Below, in pieces: positions 1 through 10,497 of a DNA stretch of 22,986 nt. The notes under the pieces were generated by a model. That model was not told the DNA's origin. It was given only the letters and a program-made list of their open reading frames with translations, and did no database searches. Position 1 is the first letter of the stretch. Each line of letters starts with the position of its first letter. The position numbers were made by a program, and so were the translations under genes. Origin of the DNA: Heterobasidion occidentale (taxonomy: Eukaryota; Basidiomycota; Agaricomycetes; Russulales; Bondarzewiaceae); NCBI GenBank assembly GCA_039111635.1, contig JBCAQO010000150.1, forward strand, positions 1 to 22,986, in the 5' to 3' direction.

Positions 1-823
1 TGGCAAGATGTGTGCTGTTTCTTGAGAGTAGAAATTTTGAATCAAGGCAGAGTACGTGTGTCAGGTTCGACTGTCGAGTACCTGTTCCATCATCGACGAT
101 GGTCAAACCTCCACACTCTCCCTCAGGAACAGAGCACGCACCATCCGTTCTGACATCCTTCGGTAACGCGTTGTGAAAGCTCGTACATGGCGCGGTGGTA
201 CTCCTGTCTACCGCAACCTGCTCGCTAGTCTCGCTTGTGCAGGACGGCAAATGCAGAGCGAACTTCGACTACTCGCCATTCTCAGACCGCGTCCCGATGA
301 GAGTTCCGATGACACGTTCTTGAGTATCAGTGCGGCGAAGATAGTGGTCGAGGATGGACAAAAAAGGGCGACAGGGTGGATAGATACAGATGATGGGGTG
401 CGCCTGTCAGGTTCAAAATCTTCCATGAGCAAAGATATAGACGCATATACGATGAGATTGGGAGGGTCTGGACCAAATTGATATTGGAAGAGAAGTCGTT
501 GTGAGGCCCGTATGGCTCAGAAACCAGGGAGTCGCAGTGGTAGATAATGAAGTAATAAGCAAAACATACGCAGTGGAAGTGGAGGGTGGACGGGCAGCCT
601 GTAGGTGCAAAGCAGATGACGATGGACCGAGCGACATGTTTTTTCTTTGATACTGTCTTGAGATCTGAACTATCGTCGGAAAACACCTTCAGCGAACGGG
701 TTTCAGCTTGGCTGCTTGGCCGGACTTGAAGGGACTGGCGGAGAGACGAAAATCCAAAACGGATTATGTAATCAAGTTCGTTCAAGTTTCGGTCAGCGTC
801 GGACGACGTGCTCACCATCCAAC
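1..823. other. No gene recognised
   Basis: Short open frames exist on both strands, including a 163-codon frame on the minus strand (327-818) and a 102-codon frame on the plus strand (173-481). Neither gives a protein I recognise, and neither has neighbouring splice signals that extend it convincingly. The stretch lies upstream of a decayed NDUFB9 copy and probably belongs to the same decaying region. Confidence 0.4.
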
Positions 824-1251
824 CATGTCCACCCTCACCCTTTACCTCGGCCCACAGGCTCTACGTCAAGTCGCTTTACAAGCGGATGCTGAAGAATGAA
901 ATGGATTGGGTGGTGCGGTATGACTTGTTTAGGCGCGTGCTTTGAACATCAGAGCGAGTTCGAGAAGAACCGGTGAGATCACTTCACTCTTCACGTACCA
1001 TTCAGAGGGCGAAGCGTGTCCTGTCTTACCGGAGAAGGAGGCGATGATATATAGAGCTAATGATACCCTCTGCAGGAATGTCCACGTCCCCCGTGCGCTT
1101 GCGAGCATCTTTAGAGAGGCTGAGGCTGAGCTTGCAGAGAAGAGGCCTCCCGACCCATACATCCGTAAGCTATCCCATTCGCTGTCCACACTGCTGGCTA
1201 AACTCAAATGTGTCTAATTAAGCTTCCTTGTTCCCTGGTGGGACCAAGTGG
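824..1251 (+). pseudogene. NDUFB9-like (complex I LYR-motif B22 subunit) pseudogene
   Basis: NDUFB9 is an accessory subunit of mitochondrial NADH:ubiquinone oxidoreductase and binds the acyl carrier protein through its LYR motif. Reading the frames in order gives HRLYVKSLYKRMLKNEMDW, then VVRYDLFR, ALNIRA, FEKNR, then an exon RNVHVPRALASIFREAEAEL followed by PDPYI, then PSLFPGGTKW. That is the family order: LYR helix, conserved Trp, RA.FE.N block, EAEAEL helix, HPDPYI-like block, PGGTK. Introns are consistent at 973-1075 and 1165-1222. The reading frame is broken at least three times: between the ATG at 824 and the HRLY block, after DLFR near 930, and before FEKN near 959, each looking like one lost base. 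The usual residues after GTKW are not found. A functional copy presumably exists elsewhere in the genome (inference). Confidence 0.8.
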
Positions 1252-3470
1252 TGCGTGCTGCAGTTTACATACGTCATTCACCTTCACATGTTCACTGCCT
1301 CGCTCCCGCAGGGAACGCACGCACCCGTTGGTATCCTACTCGAGCCATCTTCCCTGTGTGCCTATTGATGACGTATGCTTCTTGCAGCCCCCGCTGGGAC
1401 CCATCTTCGACCACGAAGCGCACGATGCTCACACACTGATTGCGCACCCTTTGTGGCTAATGTATACCGCATCATCCCGAATCTATCACTCTGTTTTACA
1501 GCGACTTGTCCTCTCTGATTCTTGGGGAATGCAGAGAATTTACTCTTCAGTCAGGCCGTTCTGAACATCTCTTTCTTTCCTCGGGTGCATTGCAGACCCC
1601 AATCTCTGAATTTTGGGCCGCAAGGCAATGCATCTATCTATGTGCGCAGAGGAGTATCACAGCTAAAGCTCCAGTGCCTGTCTTGTACAGTCTGCGCTGG
1701 CTTTCTCGCACCTTCTTGAACATGTGACAGCGTAGACGTTGTGCCATATCTGCGAGGCAATCTTTGACGCACAAGACATAAGATGTCGGTGCAAGGCCGG
1801 AAAACATACATGATTCCTTTTTCAATCACAGTCTATTGCGCTGTCACCACATCATAGCTAACATCGGCAAGCAATCGCGGGGGGTTACTAGCTTTATGGT
1901 AACTGTGAGTACGGCCATTGACAATTCGAATCTTCATGTCCTAGTGTTGCATTCGACGTCACAATCCACATCGGCTGTACATGCATCAAGCAGGATGATG
2001 CTCTTAGCTTGCGCAGATCGAAGTCATTTGGCGGCGAGAAGGTCAGGCTTTTCTGGCTCTGATTTTTGCGTGTATTTTTGCTGAGCGACTTCATCTTGCC
2101 AGCCATGAAACCAAGATATTGAGTAATCTTAATCTCTCCCCCTCCTCTGGCTGAGTTTTGACATGGGCCGCTTCTCCAGAAGTAAGTGGTACTTAGCTGC
2201 CTAGCCTCTTCATCGACCCGCTTCCTCTAGCTAGAAGTCTCGAAGTGAAAGCAAACGCCTTGAGGTCAAGGAGCTGTATACATCAAAGCTTATATAAATC
2301 CTTTTATTGTCTGATCAGGGTAACAGAACCCTATGTTCGACATTTCAATGTACAGATGAATCTTCCCGCTCCTTCCTACATGCCCAACCTCGCCTCCGAG
2401 CCGGCTCCGGTCGTGTGAATTTGAGGGTTGACATCAAAGCTTATTCACTGGTTCTATGGCAATCACTGTATCAAAGCTCCATGCCCTCTGGTCATGGGTC
2501 GCGTGTTTTTGACGGTCGGCCAAGGCCGATCCTACCGCGGCTGGGGAATGAGGCGGTCCTTTGCCTCCCGCCTTTGTTTGAAACGCATACTGATTGCCTT
2601 CAATCTGTTAGGTGTCCTCGCGCGCTACCGCCAATACTTGATTCTTGACTGTTTGTTCAATATAAGGGCAAGAATGCTGTATACGGTAAATCGCAGCTGC
2701 TCTCTCCTCCTTACTATGCTCGCTGACCATCTTCTGTTCTTAGCGGAACCCATCTTCGACCACACACCGCGCCACGCGGCAAATCACTGAATGCATCTTT
2801 CCGTAGCTGCTGTTCATCGCGGTATCACGAATCCACCGCGTTCGAAACTCATTGTCGCACTGAATTGACTTTTTCAGAATACGTGGGAATCATTCTGTCA
2901 ATTGCGTTCCGGCGTTCACCCGACTCGTCGCATACCTGCAGACGATCTGCCATATTGCTGTCAGGTCGGTCAAAACAGTATGTCCAAGTTCTCAATTGTG
3001 CTTGACACTCACAGCCGGGTGAGCCGCCGTCTGCACTGCCATAAATATGCATCATTGTTGGATGAATCAAAAGTCTATCGCCCTCTGGTGCAACTAGGTG
3101 CAGCCATCTTCCAAGTGCCAAGGTGATGATTCGCGTCTGACAGCGGCTTTTGAACACTTTCTCCTGCCGAACTGATCAGTATAGAGGGCACAATGTTTTC
3201 ACGATAGTTTCCATTTCATCTGCCCGCTCTCGCCTCGCTTTCATGTCCACTGGAGCTAACTTTACGCTTCCCAGTTCTTATCAAATCGCTCGTGAGTGGT
3301 CTCGCATAAGTGCTCTTTTATGATCGCCAGAGTGCTAAACCCGGACAACATTCGACAGTCGATATTGGCAAGCGATCGCGAGGGGGGGCTCTGGGTTTGC
3401 TTGCGTATGATTGCTGTGGGTATCGAACGTTTGTCGATATACGTGGCCTTGCTACGTCGCGCCGTTGCTG
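1252..3470. other. Gene-poor stretch with diverged duplicated blocks
   Basis: No intact gene model is visible. Blocks at 1396-1500 and 1863-2044 resemble blocks at 2745-2850 and 3361-3508. The pairs include an exact 16-bp match (ACCCATCTTCGACCAC at 1399 and 2748) and the shared pattern ATCGAA-GTCATT...GAGGTCAG near 2019 and 3476. The second member of the last pair overlaps the start of the DUF6533-type gene, so the first may be a decayed copy of the same gene's 5' end. A TATATAA sequence occurs near 2290 with no gene assigned to it. Confidence 0.4.
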
Positions 3471-4891
3471 ATGACATCGAAAGTCATTAGCCTAGACAGA
3501 GAGGTCAGTTATCATATCAAACCGGAATTCAAACAGACGTTCATTAGTGTTTGTGCCTTCCAGATCGAGTTTATTTGGGGGCAGAAGAAAACCCGTCTTG
3601 GGTTTTGGCTCTCTACGTCTTCGTGTGTCCACCGCAAACGATCATGTCCCAGTCTCGAGAGCTGATGGATTCAGCAGCTTAGGTTTTTTCCAATCGTCTA
3701 TTTAATCTGCGAAATCAGTAAGTATTTTCCTTGGTTTATGTCCTTTGCCTGTATGAATAATTGCGGCTGCAGTACCGTTTGCTCCGGGGGGATTGTTTCG
3801 CCAACGGTGAGTCCTCAAGCTGCTTTAGTGTGTCCGACTAACTTTCCTCCAGAGGTAAGTCTCGGAGCGGAAGCGATCGTTTTAACCATTTGCTCACACC
3901 GAGTCGCGTAGCTGCACACTTATCTCACAGTTGATGACGCCGTAACACTTTTGGTTACCATTGTTATGCAAGTGCGTATTTTCATCCTGATGCGTTAACG
4001 AGTGCTTATATGCGACCGTCTAGCTATCCTACAGATTCGGGTGAGGACACCTCTTATCCGCACTCAAAGTCCGGCGGCAGGGAGGCTGACACTCAAGCAC
4101 TAGGTCCATGCTCTATACGCACAAAGCAGAAGCATCCTCATATTCCTCCTGTGCTGCTGTGCTGTCGAAGTTTGACCATGTTGGTAGCAGCAGTCATAAC
4201 CATGGAGCGCTTGTCTCGTGCGTCCTCATATCTTTCACCCCTAATCTAGTACTCAACGTTGCTTTGTGGGAACAGATCTTCCAATAATTTCAACAGCAAC
4301 TGGTTGTTATTATTCAGGACTCTCCAGGCTTTCCGCGGTGTTCTGGATCCCGCCTCTTATTTTTGAACTGGTATTATGTCTGCTTGTAGTATGGAAGGCT
4401 TGGGACGAGGAGATTCTGCATCGCTTCGGGCTCGGACCACACACCTCCGACGGAAGACCGCTTTTTACGACTCCTTACATGGTGAAGTTGATTGCTCGTG
4501 ACAGGTAAGAGCTCATCGCATGTGCCTATGATCCAGTTTCTGATATAACCTGTGCTATCGTAGCTTGAGGTACTTCTTGACGTGAGCTTCGGCTCTCTTC
4601 CACGCAATCTGCTCATCCCTCATTTTCATTGACAGAATCTTCGTGGAACTCATGATCAGCACGGTCATATGGTCCCATTACAAGTACTATATCAGTGTCA
4701 TCATGCCGTGAGCTCGACTCCCGCCTTTGTGAGAGCACGCTGACCACCTCCAATTTTCCAGATGGGCCTGTGCACTGCCATCAATCCTTGGGAGCCGCCT
4801 CTTCATCAACATGCGAGAAAGCGTGCTCAAGACAGGCGATCAGAATTCGTACGTCCTGGAGACGTTCCAGTTCGCAACGCGCCCCCCTTGA
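3471..4891 (+). pseudogene. DUF6533-type seven-helix membrane protein, N-terminal half broken
   Basis: Basidiomycetes carry large families of DUF6533 multi-pass membrane proteins of unknown function. Exon pieces in order: SLDRE ending at 3503, a 60-bp intron, then IEFIWGQKKTRLGFW from 3564; DDAVTLLVTIVMQ at 3931-3971; VHALYAQSRSILIFLLCC at 4104-4172; TMLVAAVITMERLS at 4175-4217. From 4276 the splicing is regular: an exon with CYYSGLSRLSAVFWIPPLIF and TTPYMVKLIARD to 4504, an 18-nt exon SLRYFLT at 4564-4581, IFVELMISTVIWSHY at 4636-4707, and PWACALPSILGSRLFINMRE from 4762 to a stop at 4889-4891. All joins from 4217 on keep phase. One base appears lost near 4173, and the link between 3611 and 3931 cannot be modelled, so I call it a probable pseudogene. 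An error in assembly or in my exon calls is the alternative. Confidence 0.65.
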
Positions 4892-6240
4892 GTCTGCAGA
4901 TGCGCGCAGGGACCCAGAGCTTACTGCGGATGCCCTACATCCGCATAGACATCTGCAGCAGACGTCGAATTGGTGTGAGAAGGGCAATTTCGATGGATTC
5001 GAGCACTGGAGTTGTAATTTATGGAATGGACAGGGAAATACTTGTATGTGATGAGATATGCTATCGCGGATTCTAGTATTGCGCCCATGGTGTATGGCCT
5101 TCGCCATTGTTCCTGACCTTTGAGCATGTTTCGGCCTGTTTCACGGCTGCTATAGGCTCATATGGATACCTGACATCAGTTAAAGAGGGTAGGATACTGT
5201 GATCCACCTAGTCTTGTCGAACGGAGAGTCGCATGTGCGATTCTGAGACCTTATACATTCATCTGGAGAAATAAAGGAACAACAGGAAGGACCGCCTTGC
5301 ACAGGCATGGCTATGCCCAGGACAAAGCCTTCTGAGAAGTCAGGATACAAGAAAATGCTCAGCAATTGAGAAAAAGAACACGAGCTGCTGCCTAAATTCG
5401 ACAAATAAGCCCTGCGGAGCTTACTTGAAGCAAGGCACAACGGCGCCCCTCTGACAACACACACCACTCTGAAAAAGCGGAGATGGTCCGTGCGCAGACA
5501 GCCGGGTATAAATACGAGCCCCCGATATGCATAATTCCATACTTACCTTGATGACACGGATCCCTTCAGGGACCTGGGTTCGTGGGCCGTGGACCTTCCA
5601 TAGCACGGCGACCCTGTCCCCAGAGGGTGCCTGCGGTCTGTATGTGCTTCGGTGCATGCATCGTCTCAATATTTTCCTGTTCCGCTCGGCCACTCTGGCT
5701 GGGCGGGCCTTATTTTTATGCCCGACGCCGCTCTAACCCTAACCCTACTTTACTCTTCAATAAATAAGCTTTACTAGCTATTGCTTTTGCATTAGTTCTT
5801 TTCTTTTTTTGAAATCAGAGTTTTATAGTAGCTTCAGGCCGCGTTGTGGCCTATGGTGCTACTCTCTCAAGTACATGACAAACTCTCTAATCTAATTGGG
5901 ACTGAGACATGGTGTGATGGTGTGCAGTGTGTGAGACATCTGGTACAGGAGAATAAGGGACAGGAAGCTGGTAGTGTTGCAAGCACATGAATGAGCCAGG
6001 ATGTAAGTGGGTGATGGGTTTTGCTAAGGTGAGAAAGCCCTCCAAAGTGGTGTATTTACTCTCTAGAGACCGATATAGTCTACAAATAAGCTACTTCCGG
6101 AGCAAAAAGCCGACAAATCCCCTGGTAATGTCTGTTCTCGAAACACAAATGATGTTTTGGCTACAATAGCTTTCACAACAGAGCTAAGATACACGGTGGA
6201 TGAAACACGTCGCAAGCAAGGCGCGATTATGGTAGGTCTG
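4892..6240. other. Intergenic, no gene recognised
   Basis: Only short unconnected open frames occur. Apart from the telomere-like tract, there is a small inverted repeat AGGCC-7nt-GGCCT at 5836-5852 and an AT-rich segment around 5750-5830. The right end is the 3' flank of the THO gene. Confidence 0.5.
5734..5748 (+). repeat. Interstitial telomere-like tract
   Basis: The plus strand reads TAACCCTAACCCTAC, just over two copies of CCCTAA, the complement of the TTAGGG repeat used by basidiomycete telomeres. It sits between a GC-rich segment (about 5500-5730) and an AT-rich one. Two units can occur by chance, but the abrupt composition change makes a healed break or an old subtelomeric junction possible. 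Confidence 0.45.
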
Positions 6241-7757
6241 CTACATCCCGGGCCCAAAAAGACTGATGACTGCGACCGGGAGCGGGCCCCCTTCTCGCTG
6301 CTTGGTCTGCCCACAGTACGCGATGACGTATTTGGACGGATGCCAGGTGACGGTCGGCGACGATGCAAGGGCAGGGACCCTGTGCAGCGGTGCACTGGTC
6401 TCTGTCGCGCACTGAGAAAAAAAGTGAGGTGTGAGCGCCGCGTGCGGTCGAAAGAGAAAGAGGAAGGAAACGACGGACGATGTCGATGTACGATCCCGTG
6501 TTCGCGATCGCGATGTATTCGCCGTCGTGCGAGAAGCTGAGCGCCGTGATGCCGTTCCTGGTGCGCAAGGCGAGGCGATCAGCTGTTGGGAGGAGAAGAG
6601 AGGGAGGGAGGGCGGGGGCGGGGGCGGGACGTACTCGCAGCTGGTGATGGTGCGCGCGCAGATCCACTCGGATAGATCGAACATATTCACGATGGAGTCG
6701 TGCCCCCCGGACGCGAGGTACCTACGGGCGATCAATACCGCGGCCACAGGGAACGAAAAATTTGTAGAGGCGCTCACCGCCCGCGTGGGTCGAGAGCGGC
6801 TGCTACGCATCCGCCGACGTGCGCTGCTGGGCTCTCGTAGAGGGTTAGGGAAGGGAAATCCATTATTCGTAACGAGTGTTCTGAGTTGTGGGTGAGGATG
6901 ATGCCGTCTCCCGTGTGGTTGAACATCGCAGTGGAGGCCGTGATCTGTCAAGATAAGGTGTAACGACATGTCCAGCGGCAGTGAGGCAGCAAAAGGCGGA
7001 AGACCACGCGCACCCCTTCTTTCTCGGAACTTGCCCACTGGTCCTTGGCGTCGTCCCCCTGCTTTCCATACGTCATGAAGAAGACCTGGTGGCCTGCCGA
7101 GACGTAGAGCAGCGACTTGCCATCGGGCGAGTAGTTTGTCTGGACCGGCGATACCTTCACAGTGCACTGTTGGACATGTCGACTTTCTGCAGCAGAAAGG
7201 AATAAGCTCTCGACTTACAACAGACTGGGTGCGGAGAACGTACGGCGGGCGTCCCAGAACACTATTCGACGGTCCTTTTGGCTGGAGGAGCAGAAGAGCT
7301 CGGGGTGCGTGGGGTTGTACGAGACATAGTCGACGTCGTCGGAGTGCGCGCCTGAAAACAGAGAGGCGGAACGCATCTCCATCTGTACCATCTGGGGTCA
7401 GTCATCGGCGAGACGTCACGGAGACCGGTGGGGGGACTTGCACTCTTCTCCGGCTGAAACGCGCACGATCTTGTCGATTCCTACGGCGGCCAGCTTCTTT
7501 CCGTCGCAGCTCCACGCGACGTGGGTCATGGCCTGGGGCGACGTGACGCGGACGTCTCGCGGGCGAAATGCGGAGAAGGTTGTGGTCTAGGAGCGATGCC
7601 GGCGTCATGGTCATGAGCTATGAAGGTGGGTCGAGAGCGGGCATACGTGGACGCCGCGAGCTGCGAAGGAGGTGTGCGGAGGGGGGGAGGGCTGGCGCTG
7701 GGGCGGAGGGATCTCCTCCTCGTCTTTGTAATTTTGTACGACGGCAGAGGCAGACAT
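6241..7757 (-). CDS. THO complex subunit 3 (Tex1-like WD40 protein)
   Basis: THOC3/Tex1 is the beta-propeller subunit of THO, which with TREX couples transcription to mRNA packaging and nuclear export. Eight exons: 7647-7757, 7444-7586, 7244-7391, 7014-7186, 6778-6944, 6635-6721, 6479-6557 and 6241-6411, about 359 codons. Diagnostic blocks in order are MTHVAWSCDGKKLAAVGIDK, HSDDVDYVSYNPTHPELFC with KDRRIVFWDAR, NYSPDGKSLLYVSAG, ASTAMFNHTGDGIILTH, GRYLASGGHDSIVNMFD, ITALSFSHDGEYIAIANTGS and PTVTWHPSKYVIAYCG. All joins from exon 3 on are in phase. The exon 2/exon 3 join is off by one base net: where WD proteins have a closing RVW, the bases read GTTTCAGCC, as if the Trp codon lost two bases, followed by one extra base at the donor. 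This could be a sequencing error, an allele or early decay. A TATATAA lies about 140 bp upstream. Confidence 0.88.
6598..6634 (+). other. G-rich tract inside a THOC3 intron
   Basis: The plus strand (non-template for THOC3) has runs GGGAGGGAGGG, GGGGG, GGGGG and GGG within the 77-bp intron 6558-6634. On the transcript it forms a C-rich, polypyrimidine-like stretch at the intron's 5' half. The spacing of G runs fits a possible G-quadruplex on the DNA. Confidence 0.5.
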
Positions 7758-7894
7758 GGCGAGTGGCGGGATGGGTGGTAACGATCTCGAGGAGTGGGGT
7801 CTGGTGGCGCAGAGAGGGACGGAGAGGCACGTGCTGGGAATTCGGCGGTGGAAGAGACGGGGTTCATCGGGAAATTGGCAGCGAAATGACATTC

Positions 7895-7901
7895 TTATAT
7901 A
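7895..7901 (-). promoter_or_regulatory. Possible TATA box of THOC3
   Basis: The minus strand reads TATATAA, about 140 bp upstream of the ATG at 7757. Position and orientation fit a core promoter, but the motif is short and the transcription start is unknown. Confidence 0.3.
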
Positions 7902-7913
7902 AAGTAATACAAG

Positions 7914-8898
7914 CTATGTAATAACCATAATATATCCAATACTTTTACATCGTACGGGCAAGCCATACATGAGGCGGCACGGTTGGTAGATACCACAACA
8001 TCCCTCAGGCTTCCCGAACTTCACAAAGAATATCAGATATGGGATTAGAAGGTGAAGATGAGCAGGAATGCAACACCGATGACCTCTGGTAAGCAAAAGA
8101 TTAAAGATAATGAAGTGACATATCAATCATACTTCTGGGTACACAGCACAAGTATCTAGTCAAGTAATGCCCGGTGATGTTGGTGAAACTCTCCATCAAC
8201 AACAGGTTGACAGCAAATGTCAAGAAATGGAGGAAATATAGCCATGGTTCAAGGTTGATGCACATGCATCGGAGGGACAGCCCTCGAGACAGCCAACAAG
8301 AATGTTATGTGATTCAAAGTAGTACCAATCATTGTAATAGACGGCGGGATTTGCGAAGGCTATTATCTTTGTCAGACTGATGTTCTCGGCCAACACATGC
8401 AAGAATTTTAGATAAGATCAACCTACATCAGGGAGAAGGGTTTCGTAAAGGTCAATAAGAAAGCCGAATTGTCAGCAATAGAGCCTACCTTTATAATTAA
8501 CGATGGAGTTGCCGGTGCCGACAATCCTTGCCAGACTGACGTTCACGGCCAACACATGCGAGAGTGACAATGTTCGTCCAGACTTGATCGCGCAACATCA
8601 GCGCGATACTGAGTCTGAATGTGAGTAAAAATGAATCAGAAGCAAAATGATTGCGAAATGCAGTAAGAAAGCCGCACGATTGACTGCGATTATCAAGACC
8701 TGGACATATGATGGAGTCCGGTCAGGCTTGACACATTAATTGTTCAAATGATTAAGAAATAGCAACGTCTAGCGAGGATATCTACTATTGTAACTAATTA
8801 TGATGATTGCAGAAGCTACTATCATTGGAAGGAAAGATATAGTCCCTTCTGCACACAAGATGAAGCGACAGATGATAGGCATTGATACCGTGAAAAGC
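7914..8898 (-). other. Hydrophobic coding-like fragments, possible multi-pass membrane protein remnant
   Basis: On the minus strand several short open stretches are strongly hydrophobic: ISFLPMIVASAIIIISY (near 8790-8840), AAFLLHFAIILLLIHFY (near 8620-8690), HVLAVNVSLARIVG (near 8510-8560) and HVLAENISLTKII with YNDWYYFESH (near 8310-8400). I could not join them into one frame with convincing splice sites. They look like helices of a membrane protein, either an unrecognised gene with introns or a decayed one. The start would lie only a few bases below the stop of the DUF6698 gene on the same strand. Confidence 0.35.
8369..8564. repeat. Diverged direct duplication
   Basis: A 37-bp block at 8369-8405 containing CGGCCAACACATGC recurs with about 80 percent identity by eye at 8528-8564. 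A second pair (TAAGAAAGCCG at about 8455 and 8664) follows at similar but not equal spacing. On the minus strand the first pair encodes the related peptides HVLAENISLTKI and HVLAVNVSLARI. Confidence 0.6.
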
Positions 8899-8901
8899 AT
8901 A

Positions 8902-10138
8902 TTATACTGCCCGACGTCTAGTACGTTCCTCAACGGTAGGCTCCCTTGAGATAGGATCCTTCCTCGCCTCAGCCGCTTTTCTCTGAGCCCTTCTTTCTCT
9001 GATCTTGGCCAGCGCACTGTTGGTTGATGCTGCGGGGTGAGCTGAAGAAAAACTGGGAAAAATCTGACTTCAAAGAATGTCAGAAAGGGTCGAAGATACT
9101 TTGAGATACGTACCAGTTCCACCATAATAATAGCGCGTCAACTTCCTCCTTTTCCTCCACATCCTCAAACAATTCCAATACACTATTGAAGAAACGCTCT
9201 GAGTCGGTGACAGTATCTGTTCGAGAAAATACAGCTGACGACGAGAGGGAAAATCGAGCCTAGAAAGGGGAATCAGAAGCAACATGCGAAGGGGTCTCTT
9301 AACAGCTACCTGCGTGGCAATGTAAGCGATCGATGCCGGTGTGACGCATTTCATACCGTGAATCCGCGCGTTCCCAGACCTTGTGGCCCTCGCATCCTTT
9401 TCCACTGAACTTGGAGATGTAAACACGTGCTTATAGGCCTATGAACATCAGCATGCGAGTTCGTCGAAAGTACCAGATAGAAACATACTGAGACGAGCAG
9501 CTGGCTCTTGAAAAGCCCCTTCCATGGGTCATCAGAATCGTACCGATAACCAGCATATAGAAAAATGGGCCACTGGTCTCCTGGAATAAGCATTTCACCG
9601 TCTCGCAATTTCCGTTTGATACTGTTCGAGTGAGATGAACGGGAAAAAATGAGATTATTTGATCTTACTCAGGATTCGACCAATCCAATCCTGCAGGGCA
9701 AAGCAGCGCTCCTGTCTGTTCATGGCGAAAGCCCCGATCTGATTTCATGTTACGGGAGAGTGGCGGAATAAGGGATTGGCCTCGAGGAGTGATCCAATCG
9801 AGGATAGGGCCTTTCATACTCTTTGTATCGTCCGATCTAGCGCTAGACACCCCTTTTTGAATCTGCCCTACCGTTAAATAGCCACACTCAAGGTGATGCG
9901 GTCACACTTACTAGTTCCCCTATGTGCATGATCTCCTCGTCAGAGCCTTCCTGTAGGCGCTCTTCAAGATGGGGGACCATCCGAAGTAATTCTTCATAAA
10001 CCTTGTACTCCCGCCTCTGCCTATCAAACAATGAAACACGCAGTGCATGACAAGAATGATTGATTCAGCGAGTTGGCCTTAGATAGGAACGGCTCACTCA
10101 TATGTCAAGGACTCAGGCTCCTCAGCCAGCTCTCCCAT
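8902..10138 (-). CDS. DUF6698 domain protein
   Basis: Seven exons give an uninterrupted 300-residue protein: 10098-10138, 9912-10020, 9669-9862, 9489-9621, 9310-9438, 9114-9259 and 8902-9052. All introns are 47-77 bp with GT..AG ends, and phases match throughout (903 nt in total). Conserved-looking blocks in order: YEELLRMVPHLEERL, EEIMHIGEL, ARSDDTKSMKGPILDWITPR, TGALLCPAGLDWSNP, PGDQWPIFLYAGYRYD, DPWKGLFKSQLLVS, HVFTSPSSVE, RSGNARIHGMKCVTPASIAY, SRTDTVTDSERF, EDVEEKEEVDALLLWWN, and a basic tail AKIRERRAQRKAAEARK. This matches my memory of DUF6698, a basidiomycete family of unknown function, often in many copies. The ATG at 10138 is the first in the exon-1 frame; a longer N-terminus is possible because the frame is open upstream. 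The gene is divergent from the SIM-protein gene, 475 bp apart. Confidence 0.88.
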
Positions 10139-10445
10139 TCTAAGAAGACCACGTGTGATTATAGACTGGACGTTGCAAAGAGCGTGTACAGTCCGTCCAA
10201 AATGACGACCGTGATGAACAAGCGGATCTGTGAGACACCTTGCGGAGGGTCAGAGGTCGCCCAGGCAGGCGAGGCAAAGTAGTGCTTACGGCCTTTTCCT
10301 GGGGCCTAGTTGAAGAGCACTAGGCTGACGTTTATCACCAAGAGAGTGGTCCTCAGGCATGGAAGTAAGAACGGTGCGTCGATGAGAAAAACGGGCGTGG
10401 GACCTGGTATCGCGTCCAAAGTTTTTAACGAGCGAGCAAGCGAAC

Positions 10446-10497
10446 GAGTCATAAACTATGGTGAGTCAGAAAGTCAGTGGGAGTCAGAGCGAGTCAC
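10446..10497. promoter_or_regulatory. Cluster of GAGTCA/AGTCA motifs in a divergent promoter
   Basis: Between the divergent DUF6698 and SIM-protein genes the plus strand carries GAGTCA at 10446, TGAGTCA at 10462-10468 (a perfect AP-1/Gcn4-type site), then AGTCAG, GAGTCAG and GAGTCAC within 50 bp. Shared control of the two genes by a bZIP factor is inference. Confidence 0.35.

Noticed and set aside
60..75. tRNA-like GGTTCGA element
   Set aside because: No acceptor stem or D-arm boxes at the required spacing here, or near the similar sequence at 12288.
5836..5852. Hairpin AGGCC-7nt-GGCCT as a terminator
   Set aside because: A five-base stem in a eukaryotic intergenic region has no special meaning without more evidence.
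6241..7167. 308-codon minus-strand open frame
   Set aside because: It crosses several THOC3 introns in the wrong frame. The WD40 blocks are spread over other frames and join by standard splice sites.
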